From Cohnella fermenti (GTDB lineage: Bacteria > Bacillota > Bacilli > Paenibacillales > Paenibacillaceae), in contig NZ_SSOB01000015.1 of NCBI RefSeq assembly GCF_004801405.1, positions 62,001 through 126,000 on the forward strand: a stretch of 64,000 nucleotides of DNA. The letters run 5' to 3'. How positions within the stretch are numbered: position 1 is the first letter of the stretch; every line of letters starts with the position of its first letter. The notes under the pieces were generated by a model that saw nothing but the letters and a program-made list of their open reading frames with translations, was not told the DNA's origin and ran no database searches. Below, piece by piece: positions 9,154-17,933 of the stretch. A program made the position numbers and the translations under genes.

Positions 9154-10050
9154 ATGCGCTACCTCAAAAGAACCTGGCCCTTCCATCTCATGCTGCTTCC
9201 GGCGCTTGCACTGCTTATCGTCTTTAACTATGTGCCGCTCGGCGGCATCGTGATGGCGTTCCAGGACTATAAGCCGTGGCTGCGGATCAGCGGCTCGGAA
9301 TGGATCGGCCTCGATAACTTCCGCCTGCTGTTCGAGCGGGAGGACAGCCTCCAGGTCATCTGGAACACGCTCGTCATCGCCGTCTTCAAAATCATCCTCA
9401 ACCTCCTCACGCCCCTAACCTTCGCGATCCTTCTGAACGAGGTCCGGCAGAAATACCTGACCCGCTCCATCCAGACGATGGTGTACCTGCCGCACTTCCT
9501 CTCGTGGGTCATTCTCGGGGGCATTCTCGTCGAATTCCTGTCGTCGGACGGCGGCTTCGTCAACCGGGTGCTCCATTCGCTGTTCGGCGTCAAGCCGATC
9601 TTCTTCCTCGGGGACGGAGACTGGTTCCGCTTCACCGTCGTCGTCAGCGATGTGTGGAAGGAGTTCGGCTACAACACGATTGTGTTCCTCGCTGCGCTGG
9701 CCGGCATCAACCCGTCGCTCTACGAGGCGGCGGAGATGGACGGGGCCAGCCGCTGGGCGCAGACGAAGCACATCACGATCCCATCGCTTATTCCGATGGC
9801 GATCGTTGTCGGCACGCTGTCTCTCGGCAACATCCTGAACGCGGGCTTCGACCAGATTTTTAACCTGTACAATTCCTTGGTTATTCACAAGGGCGACATC
9901 ATCGACACCTTCGTGTACCGGACGGCGATCCAGGAAGGACAGTTCGGCTTCGCGACGGCGGTGGGGCTGTTCAAGTCGGTCGTCAGCATGATTCTGATCG
10001 TCATCTCCTACCGTCTGGCCTACAAGCTGGCGAATTACCGAGTGTTCTAG
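9154..10050 (+). CDS. Carbohydrate ABC transporter permease, LplB type
   Basis: 298 residues with about six predicted membrane helices. It has the binding-protein-dependent permease signature EAAEMDGASRWAQTKHITIPSLIP near residues 190-215 and the N-terminal FNYVPLGGIVMAFQDYKPW typical of LplB-like permeases for oligosaccharides. ATG 9154 follows AAGGAGG by 7 bases. It is first in an operon with a second permease and an SLH galactanase, so galacto-oligosaccharides are the likely cargo. No binding protein or ATPase gene is adjacent. Confidence 0.9.
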   Translation: MRYLKRTWPFHLMLLPALALLIVFNYVPLGGIVMAFQDYKPWLRISGSEWIGLDNFRLLFEREDSLQVIWNTLVIAVFKIILNLLTPLTFAILLNEVRQKYLTRSIQTMVYLPHFLSWVILGGILVEFLSSDGGFVNRVLHSLFGVKPIFFLGDGDWFRFTVVVSDVWKEFGYNTIVFLAALAGINPSLYEAAEMDGASRWAQTKHITIPSLIPMAIVVGTLSLGNILNAGFDQIFNLYNSLVIHKGDIIDTFVYRTAIQEGQFGFATAVGLFKSVVSMILIVISYRLAYKLANYRVF

Positions 10051-10062
10051 GAGGGAAGCCGC

Positions 10063-10941
10063 ATGTATCACAAGACAGTCCCGTATCGAATCTTTAACGT
10101 CATCAACACGGTTCTCCTCGCCGCGATTGCGCTCATCTGCATCATTCCGCTTGTCCACGTGCTGGCCATCTCCTTCAGCGCCAAGTCGGCCGCGGACGGC
10201 AATCTGGTCGGTCTCTGGCCGGTGCAATTCACGACAATCGCCTACGAGAAAACAATCAACAACCCGATTTTCCTCCACTCGCTGTGGGTATCCGTCGAGC
10301 GGACGGTTCTCGGCACAATCGGCATCCTGCTGGTCGCTTGCCTGGCGGCGTACCCGCTGTCGAAGGAGAACGCGCAGTTCCAAGGACGCTCGGTGTACTC
10401 TTGGGTGTTTGTTTTTACGATGATTTTTAACGGGGGGCTTGTGCCCTTCTACATCGTCATCCAGCGGATCGGCCTGATGGATTCGTTCTGGGTGCTCGTT
10501 ATTCCGGGGCTCGTGAACGTCTGGCTGATCATCCTGCTGATGAACTTCTTCCGCGGCATCCCGAAGGAGCTGGAAGAGGCGGCGCTGATCGACGGCTCCG
10601 GATACTTCGGCATTCTGTGGCGCGTGTACCTTCCGGTCTCGCTGCCGGCGCTGGCGACGCTCGGGCTGTTCGCGATGGTGTGGCACTGGAACTCCTGGTT
10701 CGACGGCCTGCTGTACCTTAGCTCCAAGGAGGATTACCCGCTCGCTTCGTTTATGCAGACGGTCATCGTGTCGCGCGACATGAGCTCGATGAACTTCTCG
10801 AAGATCGAATTCGAGATGCTGTCGCAGAAGACGATCAACGCAGCGCAGATCTTCATCGGAGCGCTTCCGATTCTGATTGTGTATCCGTTCTTGCAGAAGT
10901 ACTTCGTCAAGGGGCTTGTCATGGGTTCGGTCAAGGAGTAA
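10063..10941 (+). CDS. Carbohydrate ABC transporter permease, YtcP type
   Basis: 292 residues with about six predicted helices and the signature ELEEAALIDGSGYFGILWRVYLPVSLPAL (EAA loop contacting the ATPase). The start ATG 10063 lies 12 bases after the LplB gene, with TAGGAGGG upstream. It is the usual partner of an LplB-type permease, forming the heterodimeric channel. The missing ATPase is probably a shared MsmX-like protein encoded elsewhere, an inference from how Gram-positive sugar importers commonly work. Confidence 0.9.
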   Translation: MYHKTVPYRIFNVINTVLLAAIALICIIPLVHVLAISFSAKSAADGNLVGLWPVQFTTIAYEKTINNPIFLHSLWVSVERTVLGTIGILLVACLAAYPLSKENAQFQGRSVYSWVFVFTMIFNGGLVPFYIVIQRIGLMDSFWVLVIPGLVNVWLIILLMNFFRGIPKELEEAALIDGSGYFGILWRVYLPVSLPALATLGLFAMVWHWNSWFDGLLYLSSKEDYPLASFMQTVIVSRDMSSMNFSKIEFEMLSQKTINAAQIFIGALPILIVYPFLQKYFVKGLVMGSVKE

Positions 10942-10979
10942 GCAGCATTCCAATTCTATCGTTGGCAGGGGGATTCGAA

Positions 10980-13900
10980 GTGAGAAGATCGACGATTTGG
11001 CGGAAAATGGAAAGCGTTGTCATGGCGACCGTGCTGCTCGTCTCGGGGGTTATGGCGGCGTTCGGGACGGCGGCGAGGGAGGCGGACGCATCGGCAATCG
11101 CGAACCTGGTCCTCAATCCGGGATTCGAGACGGGGGATCTGGAAGGGTGGACATACGAGGGCCCCGCTTCCACGCTCAGCGTGAGCGGGAGCGACAAGGC
11201 ATCGGGCTCTTATGCGGCAAGCTTCTGGAACGCGAGCGCGTACCAGTTCACGCTGACACAGACGCTGACCGGGCTTGAGGATGGGGAGTATGTGCTTAAG
11301 GCGTACGCTTCAGGCAACGCGGGCACCCAGGATATTCGCCTGTTCGCGGACGGCTTCGGCGGAGACAGGCTGGAGACGGCCATCGCGAACACGGGCTGGG
11401 GCAACGTGCCGCAGTACGTCGTCAGCGGCATCCAGGTGACGAACGGGACGGCGACGCTCGGCTTCTCGGCCGACGTGCCCGCAGGGTACTGGGGCTTCTT
11501 CGACGACGTGGAGTTCTACAGGACGGGCGGTTCGACGGCTCCGGTGACGGCGGACGAGTTCATCAAGGGCGCGGACATCTCGACGCTGCAGGCGATCGAG
11601 GATGCGGGCGGCCATTACTATGAGGACGGAACGGAGAAGGACCTGCTGGCGATTCTGAAGGATCACGGCGTCAACTACATCCGGCTGCGGCTGTGGAACG
11701 ATCCGGTCGAGGCCGGGGGCTATAACGACAAGGCGCATACGCTCGAGATGGCGAAGCGGGTGAAGGAGGCCGGACTCAAGCTGCTGCTCGACTTCCACTA
11801 CTCGGACTTCTGGGCCGATCCGGGCAAGCAGGTGAAGCCGGCGGCGTGGCAGTCGCTGAGCTATGACGAGCTGAAGCAGGCGGTATACGACTATACCGCG
11901 GACGTGCTGAACGATCTGGCGGACGAGAACGCTTATCCGGATATGGTGCAGATCGGCAACGAGATCAACCCCGGCATGCTGCTTCCGGACGGCTCGGTCA
12001 GCAACTACGACAAGCTGGCCGGGCTGCTGACGAGCGGCACGACGGCAGTGCGCGACACGACGCCGGACGGGCAGAAGGCGAAGATCATGATCCACTTGGC
12101 GGAAGGGGGGAACAACTCCTTCTTCCAAACGTTCTTTAATGCGATAACGGCGCGCGGGGTGGACTTCGACGTCATCGGCATGTCGTACTATCCGTTCTGG
12201 CACGGCAATCTGCAGCAGCTTAAGACGAACCTGAACGACATGGCCGCGCGCTTCGGCAAGCAGGTCGTCGTGGCGGAGACGTCCTACGGGTACACGCTGG
12301 CGGACGGAGACGGCTGGGGCAACACCTTCACGCAGACCGAGGTGAACGAGGCCGGCTTCCCGGCTACGGTGGAAGGACAGAAGACGGTTGTGGAGACGGT
12401 GCTGAACACGGTGGCCCACGTGCCGAACGGCCTCGGCCTCGGAGCCTTCTACTGGGAGCCGGCCTGGATTCCGGTGCCGAAGGACGGCAATGGACACTAT
12501 CGGGCGGGCTGGAAGGAAGGCGAGGGCAACGCCTGGGATAACCAAGCGATGTTCGACTTCGCGGGGAATGCGCTCGATTCGCTGGACGCCTTCCGGTTCG
12601 ATATGGCGAGCCTGCCTGCGGAGCAGCCGTTGATGGCTTACGCTCCGGAAGGGATCACGGTGGAAGCGAACACGGCGGTCGAAGCGGCGACGGCGGCTCT
12701 GCCCGCTGCGGTCGATGTGCTATACAACGAGGGAACGATTCGTGCCGCCGCGGTCGTCTGGGATTCGCTGGACGAGGACCTTCTGTCCAAGGTCGGCACG
12801 TTCGAGCTCTCGGGGACGGTGGAAGGAAGCGAGGCGACGGTGAGCATTGCGGTTACGGTATCCGCACATCGGAACGTGCTCGTCAATCCGGGCTTCGAAG
12901 ACGGCAACACCGGCTGGACGATCGAGGGAACAAGCGGCGCGGCCGTCGTCAAGACGGACTCGGGCAACGCTTACGCCGGTTCCAAGGCGCTCAATTACTA
13001 CTCGGACGGAGACTTCGTCTTTACGCTGACGCAAACGCTGACGGATCTTCCGAACGGGACGTATGTGCTGAAGGCCAAGGTGTCCGGCGGCGGAGGCGAC
13101 AATTCCGTGAAGCTGTTCGCCTCGGCGGCAGGAGCGGTGTACGAATCGGGGGAGATCGTCAACACGGGCTGGAAGGTATGGAACGACGCGACGCTTACGG
13201 GCATCGAGGTCACGGACCACACGGCGTCCGTCGGGCTCGCGGCAGAGGCGCCCGCCGGAACGTGGGGCTGGGTGGACAGCTTCGAGCTGTATCGGGAAGT
13301 CGATCTCGCCCAGTGGGAGACGGCCAAGTCGCTGACCGCTTCGGAGACGACTGCGGATTCGATCAAGCTGGCATGGAGCGGCGTGAAGGAGCCGGGGAAC
13401 GTTCAAGGCTACCGGGTATACCAGGACGGCGTGCGGATCGCGACCGTGACGGAAGCCGTCTATACGGCGACGGGGCTTGAAGAGAATACGGCGTACACGT
13501 TCAAAATCGAAGCGTCGAACGACGGCGAGATTTGGACGTCGGACGGCCCTTCGGCGACTCTCTCGACCAGCGGAGAAGGCACGGAAGAACCGGGCACGGA
13601 CACGCCGGGCACATCGCCAGGGACGACGACTGACGGTACGACGACTCCGGCCGTTCCGGAGGGCACGGCGGTTCTGACCGCGGCCGATCTGAAGGGCGAG
13701 GCGCAGTCGGGAACGGTTGCGGTCAAGCTGCCGGACGGAGCGACGTCCGTGCAGTTGCCGGCGAGCGCGTCGCAGTTGTTGGCCGGGAAGCCGCTGGAGC
13801 TGATATCGGGCGGGATCGTGCTTCGCCTGCCGGCGGACGTGCTGAAGGAGCTTGAAGATAAGCTCGGCGCCGAAGGCGTCATCACGGTTCAGATGAAGCC

Positions 13901-14786
13901 GCTCGGCGAGGAGGCTCGCAAGGCTGTGCTGGCGAAGCTGAACGGCCAGGCGGGGACGACGGTCGCTCTGCTCGGCGACGTGTGCGACTTCGAGCTGACG
14001 ATCGCTTCGGCGGACGGGAAGTCGCAGCAATCGCTGACGCAGTTCTCCGTTCCGATCGGCCTGCGGTTCGCGGCCGATCAGCCTTCCGCGACGGCGGGAA
14101 TCTTCTTCCTGAACGCGGCCGGCGAGCCGGAATACGTCGGCGGCAAGTGGAAGAGCGGCTACTATGAAGCCGAGCTGAGCCACTTCAGCCGATATGCGCT
14201 GTTGGACGTGGAGAAGACATTCGCCGACGTGAAGACGACGCATTGGGCATATGGGTCCATTCGCGAGCTGGCCGCGAAGCAAGTCGTGCTCGGCGTATCG
14301 GCGGACCGCTTCGAGCCGAGCCGCACGATTACGCGCGCCGAGTTCACGGCGATGCTCGCCCGCGCGCTCGGCCTTGCGGCGGGCGATCCGGCGGCGAGCG
14401 GCTTCGCCGACGTGCCCGCGTCCGCGTGGTACGCGGCGGACGTTGCGGCTGCGGCGGAGCGCGGCATCGTGTCCGGCCGCGGCGACGGCAGCTTCGACCC
14501 GAGCGGGGCGATCACCCGCGAGGAGATGGCCGTTATGGCCGCGAAGGCGGCTGCGGCTCTGCTCGGCGACGGCGAGGTGAAGGCGGCGGAAGGCGACGAG
14601 GCGGATGCCGCCGTATTCGCCGACAGCCTGCGCATCTCCGCCTGGGCGGAAGCCTCCGTCGGCCAGGCCGTCCGCCTGAAGCTCATGCAGGGCCGCGGCA
14701 GCAATCTGTTCGCACCGCAAGGCATCGTCACCCGCGCCGAAGCCGCCGAGCTGCTGTCTCGCCTGCTGGGAACGGGCAACGAATAA
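10980..14786 (+). CDS. Surface-anchored endo-beta-1,4-galactanase (GH53, SLH)
   Basis: 1268 residues, secreted. Order: signal peptide (about 1-40), carbohydrate-binding-like domain (42-185, LVLNPGFETGDLEGW), GH53 (194-540), Ig-like domain (about 553-630), second binding-like domain (631-775, NVLVNPGFEDGN), fibronectin III (780-865), Thr/Pro linker, an unassigned domain, and three SLH repeats (1079-1268). Catalytic Glu328 (VQIGNEINPG) and Glu433 (VVVAETSYGY) are present. GH53 cleaves internal beta-1,4 bonds of galactan, the side chain of rhamnogalacturonan I, and SLH repeats hold the enzyme on cell-wall polymer. GTG 10980 is chosen because AGGGGG precedes it; a TTG at 10962 is less likely. Confidence 0.92.
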   Translation: MRRSTIWRKMESVVMATVLLVSGVMAAFGTAAREADASAIANLVLNPGFETGDLEGWTYEGPASTLSVSGSDKASGSYAASFWNASAYQFTLTQTLTGLEDGEYVLKAYASGNAGTQDIRLFADGFGGDRLETAIANTGWGNVPQYVVSGIQVTNGTATLGFSADVPAGYWGFFDDVEFYRTGGSTAPVTADEFIKGADISTLQAIEDAGGHYYEDGTEKDLLAILKDHGVNYIRLRLWNDPVEAGGYNDKAHTLEMAKRVKEAGLKLLLDFHYSDFWADPGKQVKPAAWQSLSYDELKQAVYDYTADVLNDLADENAYPDMVQIGNEINPGMLLPDGSVSNYDKLAGLLTSGTTAVRDTTPDGQKAKIMIHLAEGGNNSFFQTFFNAITARGVDFDVIGMSYYPFWHGNLQQLKTNLNDMAARFGKQVVVAETSYGYTLADGDGWGNTFTQTEVNEAGFPATVEGQKTVVETVLNTVAHVPNGLGLGAFYWEPAWIPVPKDGNGHYRAGWKEGEGNAWDNQAMFDFAGNALDSLDAFRFDMASLPAEQPLMAYAPEGITVEANTAVEAATAALPAAVDVLYNEGTIRAAAVVWDSLDEDLLSKVGTFELSGTVEGSEATVSIAVTVSAHRNVLVNPGFEDGNTGWTIEGTSGAAVVKTDSGNAYAGSKALNYYSDGDFVFTLTQTLTDLPNGTYVLKAKVSGGGGDNSVKLFASAAGAVYESGEIVNTGWKVWNDATLTGIEVTDHTASVGLAAEAPAGTWGWVDSFELYREVDLAQWETAKSLTASETTADSIKLAWSGVKEPGNVQGYRVYQDGVRIATVTEAVYTATGLEENTAYTFKIEASNDGEIWTSDGPSATLSTSGEGTEEPGTDTPGTSPGTTTDGTTTPAVPEGTAVLTAADLKGEAQSGTVAVKLPDGATSVQLPASASQLLAGKPLELISGGIVLRLPADVLKELEDKLGAEGVITVQMKPLGEEARKAVLAKLNGQAGTTVALLGDVCDFELTIASADGKSQQSLTQFSVPIGLRFAADQPSATAGIFFLNAAGEPEYVGGKWKSGYYEAELSHFSRYALLDVEKTFADVKTTHWAYGSIRELAAKQVVLGVSADRFEPSRTITRAEFTAMLARALGLAAGDPAASGFADVPASAWYAADVAAAAERGIVSGRGDGSFDPSGAITREEMAVMAAKAAAALLGDGEVKAAEGDEADAAVFADSLRISAWAEASVGQAVRLKLMQGRGSNLFAPQGIVTRAEAAELLSRLLGTGNE

Positions 14787-14792
14787 AAGAGT

Positions 14793-14824
14793 GGGCGGCA
14801 CCGGGATCGATTCCCGGGCCGCCC
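14793..14824 (+). terminator. Hairpin after the SLH galactanase
   Basis: GGGCGGC (14793-14799) pairs with GCCGCCC (14818-14824), and CCGGG (14801-14805) with CCCGG (14813-14817), with one bulged A. Very GC-rich, but followed by only a weak T-tract. Confidence 0.6.
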
Positions 14825-14958
14825 TCTCGCCTTGTGCGACTGTCTTGCTAAAACATTGGAACGATTGCAAACGCGCCGTATCGCCCACCGCCGGATAGCG
14901 CTTACAATGTGCATGGAGATCGCGCGACTCCACTATTTTTTCCAGGGGAGGATGTATC

Positions 14959-16002
14959 ATGTTCAAGAAAGCGGCATCGGGATTGATCGCTATTCTGCTT
15001 GTCTTGGCTCTCGTATGGACACAGACGGCCCAGCCTCAGGTGACCGTCGCGGCCCCGACCTTCGCGAAGGGGGCGGATATCAGTTGGGTTCCCGGCATGG
15101 AAGCGCAAGGCTACAAGTGGAAAGACAAGAATGGCGTGCAGCGGGACATCATCGATATTCTGAAGAACGATTACCAGATTAATTCGGTGCGAATCCGCGT
15201 GTGGGTGAATCCGTCGAGCAGCTACACGAACGGCTATATGACCAAGGAACGGGCGGCCGCGCTCGCCAAGCGCGCGAAGGACGCGGGCCTAAGCGTCATG
15301 CTCACCTTGCACTACAGCGATTCCTGGGCCGATCCCGGCCAGCAGACGAAGCCTGCCGCCTGGGCATCCTACACGTTCACGCAACTGATGGATGCCGTAT
15401 GGAACTGGACCCGTTCCGTCATGACGACGATGCAGTCGTACGGCGTGACGCCGGATTGGGTGCAGATCGGCAACGAGACGAACAACGGAATGCTGTGGAA
15501 TGACGGCAAGGCGTCGCTCAGCATGCAGAACTACGCCTGGCTCGTCAACACGGGCAACAATGCGGTCAAGTCGATCAGCAGCTCGACGAAGACGATCGTG
15601 CACTTGGCGAACGGCTACGACAACTCGGTGTTCACCTGGAACATCGGCGGTCTGATCGCGAACGGCGCTACCTTCGACATCATCGGCATGTCGCTCTACC
15701 CGAGCACGTCCGATTGGTCGACGAAGGTGACGCAGACGATCAGCAACGCGAACAGCATGATCTCCTCGTACGGCAAGCCGATCATGATCACGGAGATCGG
15801 CATGGCCTACAACTCGCCGTCGACGGCGAAGAGCTTTATCACGGACATCAAGACGAAGGTGCGCAACATCTCCGGCGGCAAGGGCCTCGGCGTCTTCTAT
15901 TGGGAGCCGGAAGCGACGCCGGGATACAATTCCGGCTACAACCTCGGCGCGTGGCAGGCCGACATGAAGCCGACAATCGCTCTGGAAGGCTTCTTGAACT
16001 AA
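14959..16002 (+). CDS. Secreted endo-beta-1,4-galactanase (GH53)
   Basis: 347 residues: a signal peptide (about 1-32, ending ...VTVAAP) and one GH53 domain. The acid/base is Glu173 (VQIGNETNNG) and the nucleophile Glu279 (IMITEIGMAY). It has no binding or anchoring domain, so it should diffuse from the cell and complement the anchored enzyme upstream. ATG 14959 follows GGGGAGG. It is separated from the previous gene by a hairpin, so it may have its own promoter. Confidence 0.93.
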   Translation: MFKKAASGLIAILLVLALVWTQTAQPQVTVAAPTFAKGADISWVPGMEAQGYKWKDKNGVQRDIIDILKNDYQINSVRIRVWVNPSSSYTNGYMTKERAAALAKRAKDAGLSVMLTLHYSDSWADPGQQTKPAAWASYTFTQLMDAVWNWTRSVMTTMQSYGVTPDWVQIGNETNNGMLWNDGKASLSMQNYAWLVNTGNNAVKSISSSTKTIVHLANGYDNSVFTWNIGGLIANGATFDIIGMSLYPSTSDWSTKVTQTISNANSMISSYGKPIMITEIGMAYNSPSTAKSFITDIKTKVRNISGGKGLGVFYWEPEATPGYNSGYNLGAWQADMKPTIALEGFLN

Positions 16003-16039
16003 CGGGCCGAGCGATGGGCGCGAGCTGCCAATGAAGCGG

Positions 16040-16117
16040 AACCCATTATCCCCTTGAGTCAGGAACCGGAGCCGGAGAAGCGGCGAGTCGGGGACTGAGC
16101 AGCAGGGATAATGGGTT
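16040..16117. terminator. Inverted repeat between convergent genes, possible terminator
   Basis: A perfect 13-bp inverted repeat (AACCCATTATCCC at 16040-16052, complement at 16105-16117) with partial pairing inside. It separates the plus-strand GH53 from the minus-strand LOG gene. The outer arms resemble the TATCCC/GGGATA arms at 23023-23100 and 35477-35510. Confidence 0.55.
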
Positions 16118-16238
16118 CTCTGGCATTGCATCGCGGCCGTAAGATGAGGTTCCTGAGCCGCGGGGAGAAGAGGCCTAAGCGTCCAGGAAGGAATTGGCAG
16201 CCGCAGCGGAACCGCCGCAATATGGTAATTGTCGGCGC

Positions 16239-16823
16239 TTACGTCATCTGCTCGTTCTTCAGGTACGTTTTCACGGAAGGGGGGCTGTACCGCTCGAAGC
16301 GGTCGAGCAGCGAGCCGGGGTCGGTGTCGATGAGCAGCATGGGGCGATACTTCTCCTGCATGAACTGCTCCGACAGCATCGTCTCGAACATGGATGCGAG
16401 CGGATCGTAATAGCCGTTCACGTTGAGCAGGCCGCACGGCTTCCCGTGCAGGCCGAGCTGCGCCCAGGTGAACGTCTCGAAGAATTCCTCCATCGTTCCC
16501 GGACCGCCGGGGAGCGAGAGGAAGCCGTCCGCCAGCTCGGCCATCTTCGCCTTGCGCTCGTGCATGGAGTCGACGACGATGAGCTCGCTCAGTCCCTTGT
16601 GCGCGATCTCGCGGCTCTGCAGGAAGCCGGGCAGAATGCCGACGACGCGGCCCCCTTCTTCAAGGACGGCATCGGCGACGGCGCCCATGAGGCCGACGCT
16701 CGCGCCTCCGTAGACGAGGGCGAGACCCCGGCGGGCGATCTCGCGGCCAAGCGATGCGGCCGCCTCCTTATAGATCGGCGAGGCTCCGAGGCTGGAGCCG
16801 CAGTATACGGCAATGGATTGCAT
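16239..16823 (-). CDS. LOG-family (TIGR00730) nucleoside-5'-monophosphate phosphoribohydrolase
   Basis: 194 residues with the Rossmann-type start SIAVYCGSSLG and the LOG signature LPGGPGTMEEFFE (about residues 98-110), including the conserved Arg and Glu region. Characterised relatives split N6-substituted or ordinary nucleotide monophosphates into base and ribose-5-phosphate. The bacterial role is often nucleotide salvage, and misannotation as lysine decarboxylase is common. ATG 16823 is chosen because AAGGAGG is 9 bases upstream. It is a single gene, transcribed towards the galactanase. Confidence 0.88.
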   Translation of the reverse strand: MQSIAVYCGSSLGASPIYKEAAASLGREIARRGLALVYGGASVGLMGAVADAVLEEGGRVVGILPGFLQSREIAHKGLSELIVVDSMHERKAKMAELADGFLSLPGGPGTMEEFFETFTWAQLGLHGKPCGLLNVNGYYDPLASMFETMLSEQFMQEKYRPMLLIDTDPGSLLDRFERYSPPSVKTYLKNEQMT

Positions 16824-16861
16824 GGCATGCATCCTCCTTGGCAATTAAACATAGATCTCGA

Positions 16862-17752
16862 TTATACCTCCAGCTTGCCCCGCATAAAAGCGATAAAGCG
16901 AGAAGCCTGAGGGACGAGCGGGTCCTCCTCCCGGCTGACGAGGCTGATCGTGCGCGCGGGAACCGCACCGGGAAGATCGCGGACGGCCAGCTCGCCTTCG
17001 GTCGCCTCCTTGATGACGCTGCGATACGGGAGGATGCCGATGCCGATCCCATGCTTGACCGATTCCTTGATCGTCTCGATCGCGCCGAGCTCCATCCGGA
17101 TGTTCCAGCGCAGACCGTTGTCGCGGGCCCAACGCTCGGACAATTCGCGGGACGTCGAGCCGGGCTCGTGCACGAGGAAGGGCTGCATGCGCAGCTCGTC
17201 CATGGAGAGGGTCCGGCGCGAAGCGAGCGGGTGCCGGGGGGAGAGCACGAGCTTCAGCTCGTCGTCGGCGAGCCGGATGACGTTCAGCCCCGGCACCGGT
17301 CCGTCCGGGAGCGACACGACGGCGACGTCGAGCTCGTAGCCGGCGAGCATGCCGAGCACCTCGCCGGCCTGCTTGACCGTGAGCAGCGGCATCGTCTGCG
17401 GGTAATGCTCCTGGAATTCGGCGAGATAAGCGGGCAGGAAGTAGGTGGCCGGGGTGTAGCTTGCGCCGATGCGGAGCTTGCCGCGCCCCTGCTCCTTATG
17501 ATCGCGCATAAGCTGCTCGGCTTCCTCGACGAGAGTGGCGATCTTGCGGGCATAAGGAAGAAGGCCTTCCCCTGCGAGGGTGAGCGTCAGCCGGCCGGCG
17601 CTTTTGCGGAACAGCTCGACCCCGAACGACTCCTCCAGCTTCTTCAGATGGAAGCTGACCGTAGGCTGCTTGAGGCCAAGCTCGGCGGCGGCCTCGGTCA
17701 CTGTTCGGCAAGCGGCGGCTTTCTCGAACACTCGTAATTGCTGAACGTTCAT
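16862..17752 (-). CDS. LysR-family transcriptional regulator
   Basis: 296 residues. The N-terminal winged helix (MNVQQLRVFEKAAACRTVTE, AAELGLKQPTVSFHLKKLEE) and a LysR substrate-binding domain follow the usual layout and length. ATG 17752 follows GGGAGGAG. It is divergent from the binding-protein transporter operon at 17934, the classic arrangement for a LysR regulator and its target, so it probably senses the transported compound or a breakdown product. Confidence 0.9.
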   Translation of the reverse strand: MNVQQLRVFEKAAACRTVTEAAAELGLKQPTVSFHLKKLEESFGVELFRKSAGRLTLTLAGEGLLPYARKIATLVEEAEQLMRDHKEQGRGKLRIGASYTPATYFLPAYLAEFQEHYPQTMPLLTVKQAGEVLGMLAGYELDVAVVSLPDGPVPGLNVIRLADDELKLVLSPRHPLASRRTLSMDELRMQPFLVHEPGSTSRELSERWARDNGLRWNIRMELGAIETIKESVKHGIGIGILPYRSVIKEATEGELAVRDLPGAVPARTISLVSREEDPLVPQASRFIAFMRGKLEV

Positions 17753-17800
17753 CGCGACTCCTCCCACGTTGGCAAGCCTCGAAGGCTTTCTTTTCCCAAT

Positions 17801-17815
17801 ATAGAATTTATCTAT
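17801..17815. promoter_or_regulatory. Candidate LysR box (ATAGA-N5-TCTAT)
   Basis: The palindrome ATAGAATTTATCTAT contains T-N11-A, the usual LysR-type core, in the divergent intergenic region between the regulator and the transporter operon. Confidence 0.45.
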
Positions 17816-17933
17816 GAAATGATCAATACCCATAGAAGTTATTTAATTTAGATTTAGCATCGCGTTTACAATCGACTGACATTCCCCCGGTAAAGTGAAG
17901 ATAGGTCATTCAAACACACGGGGGAGGTTCACA

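Noticed and set aside
12720..14966. Long minus-strand frame opposite the SLH galactanase
   Set aside because: Arg-rich shadow product without domains; the plus strand has SLH and fibronectin domains in order.
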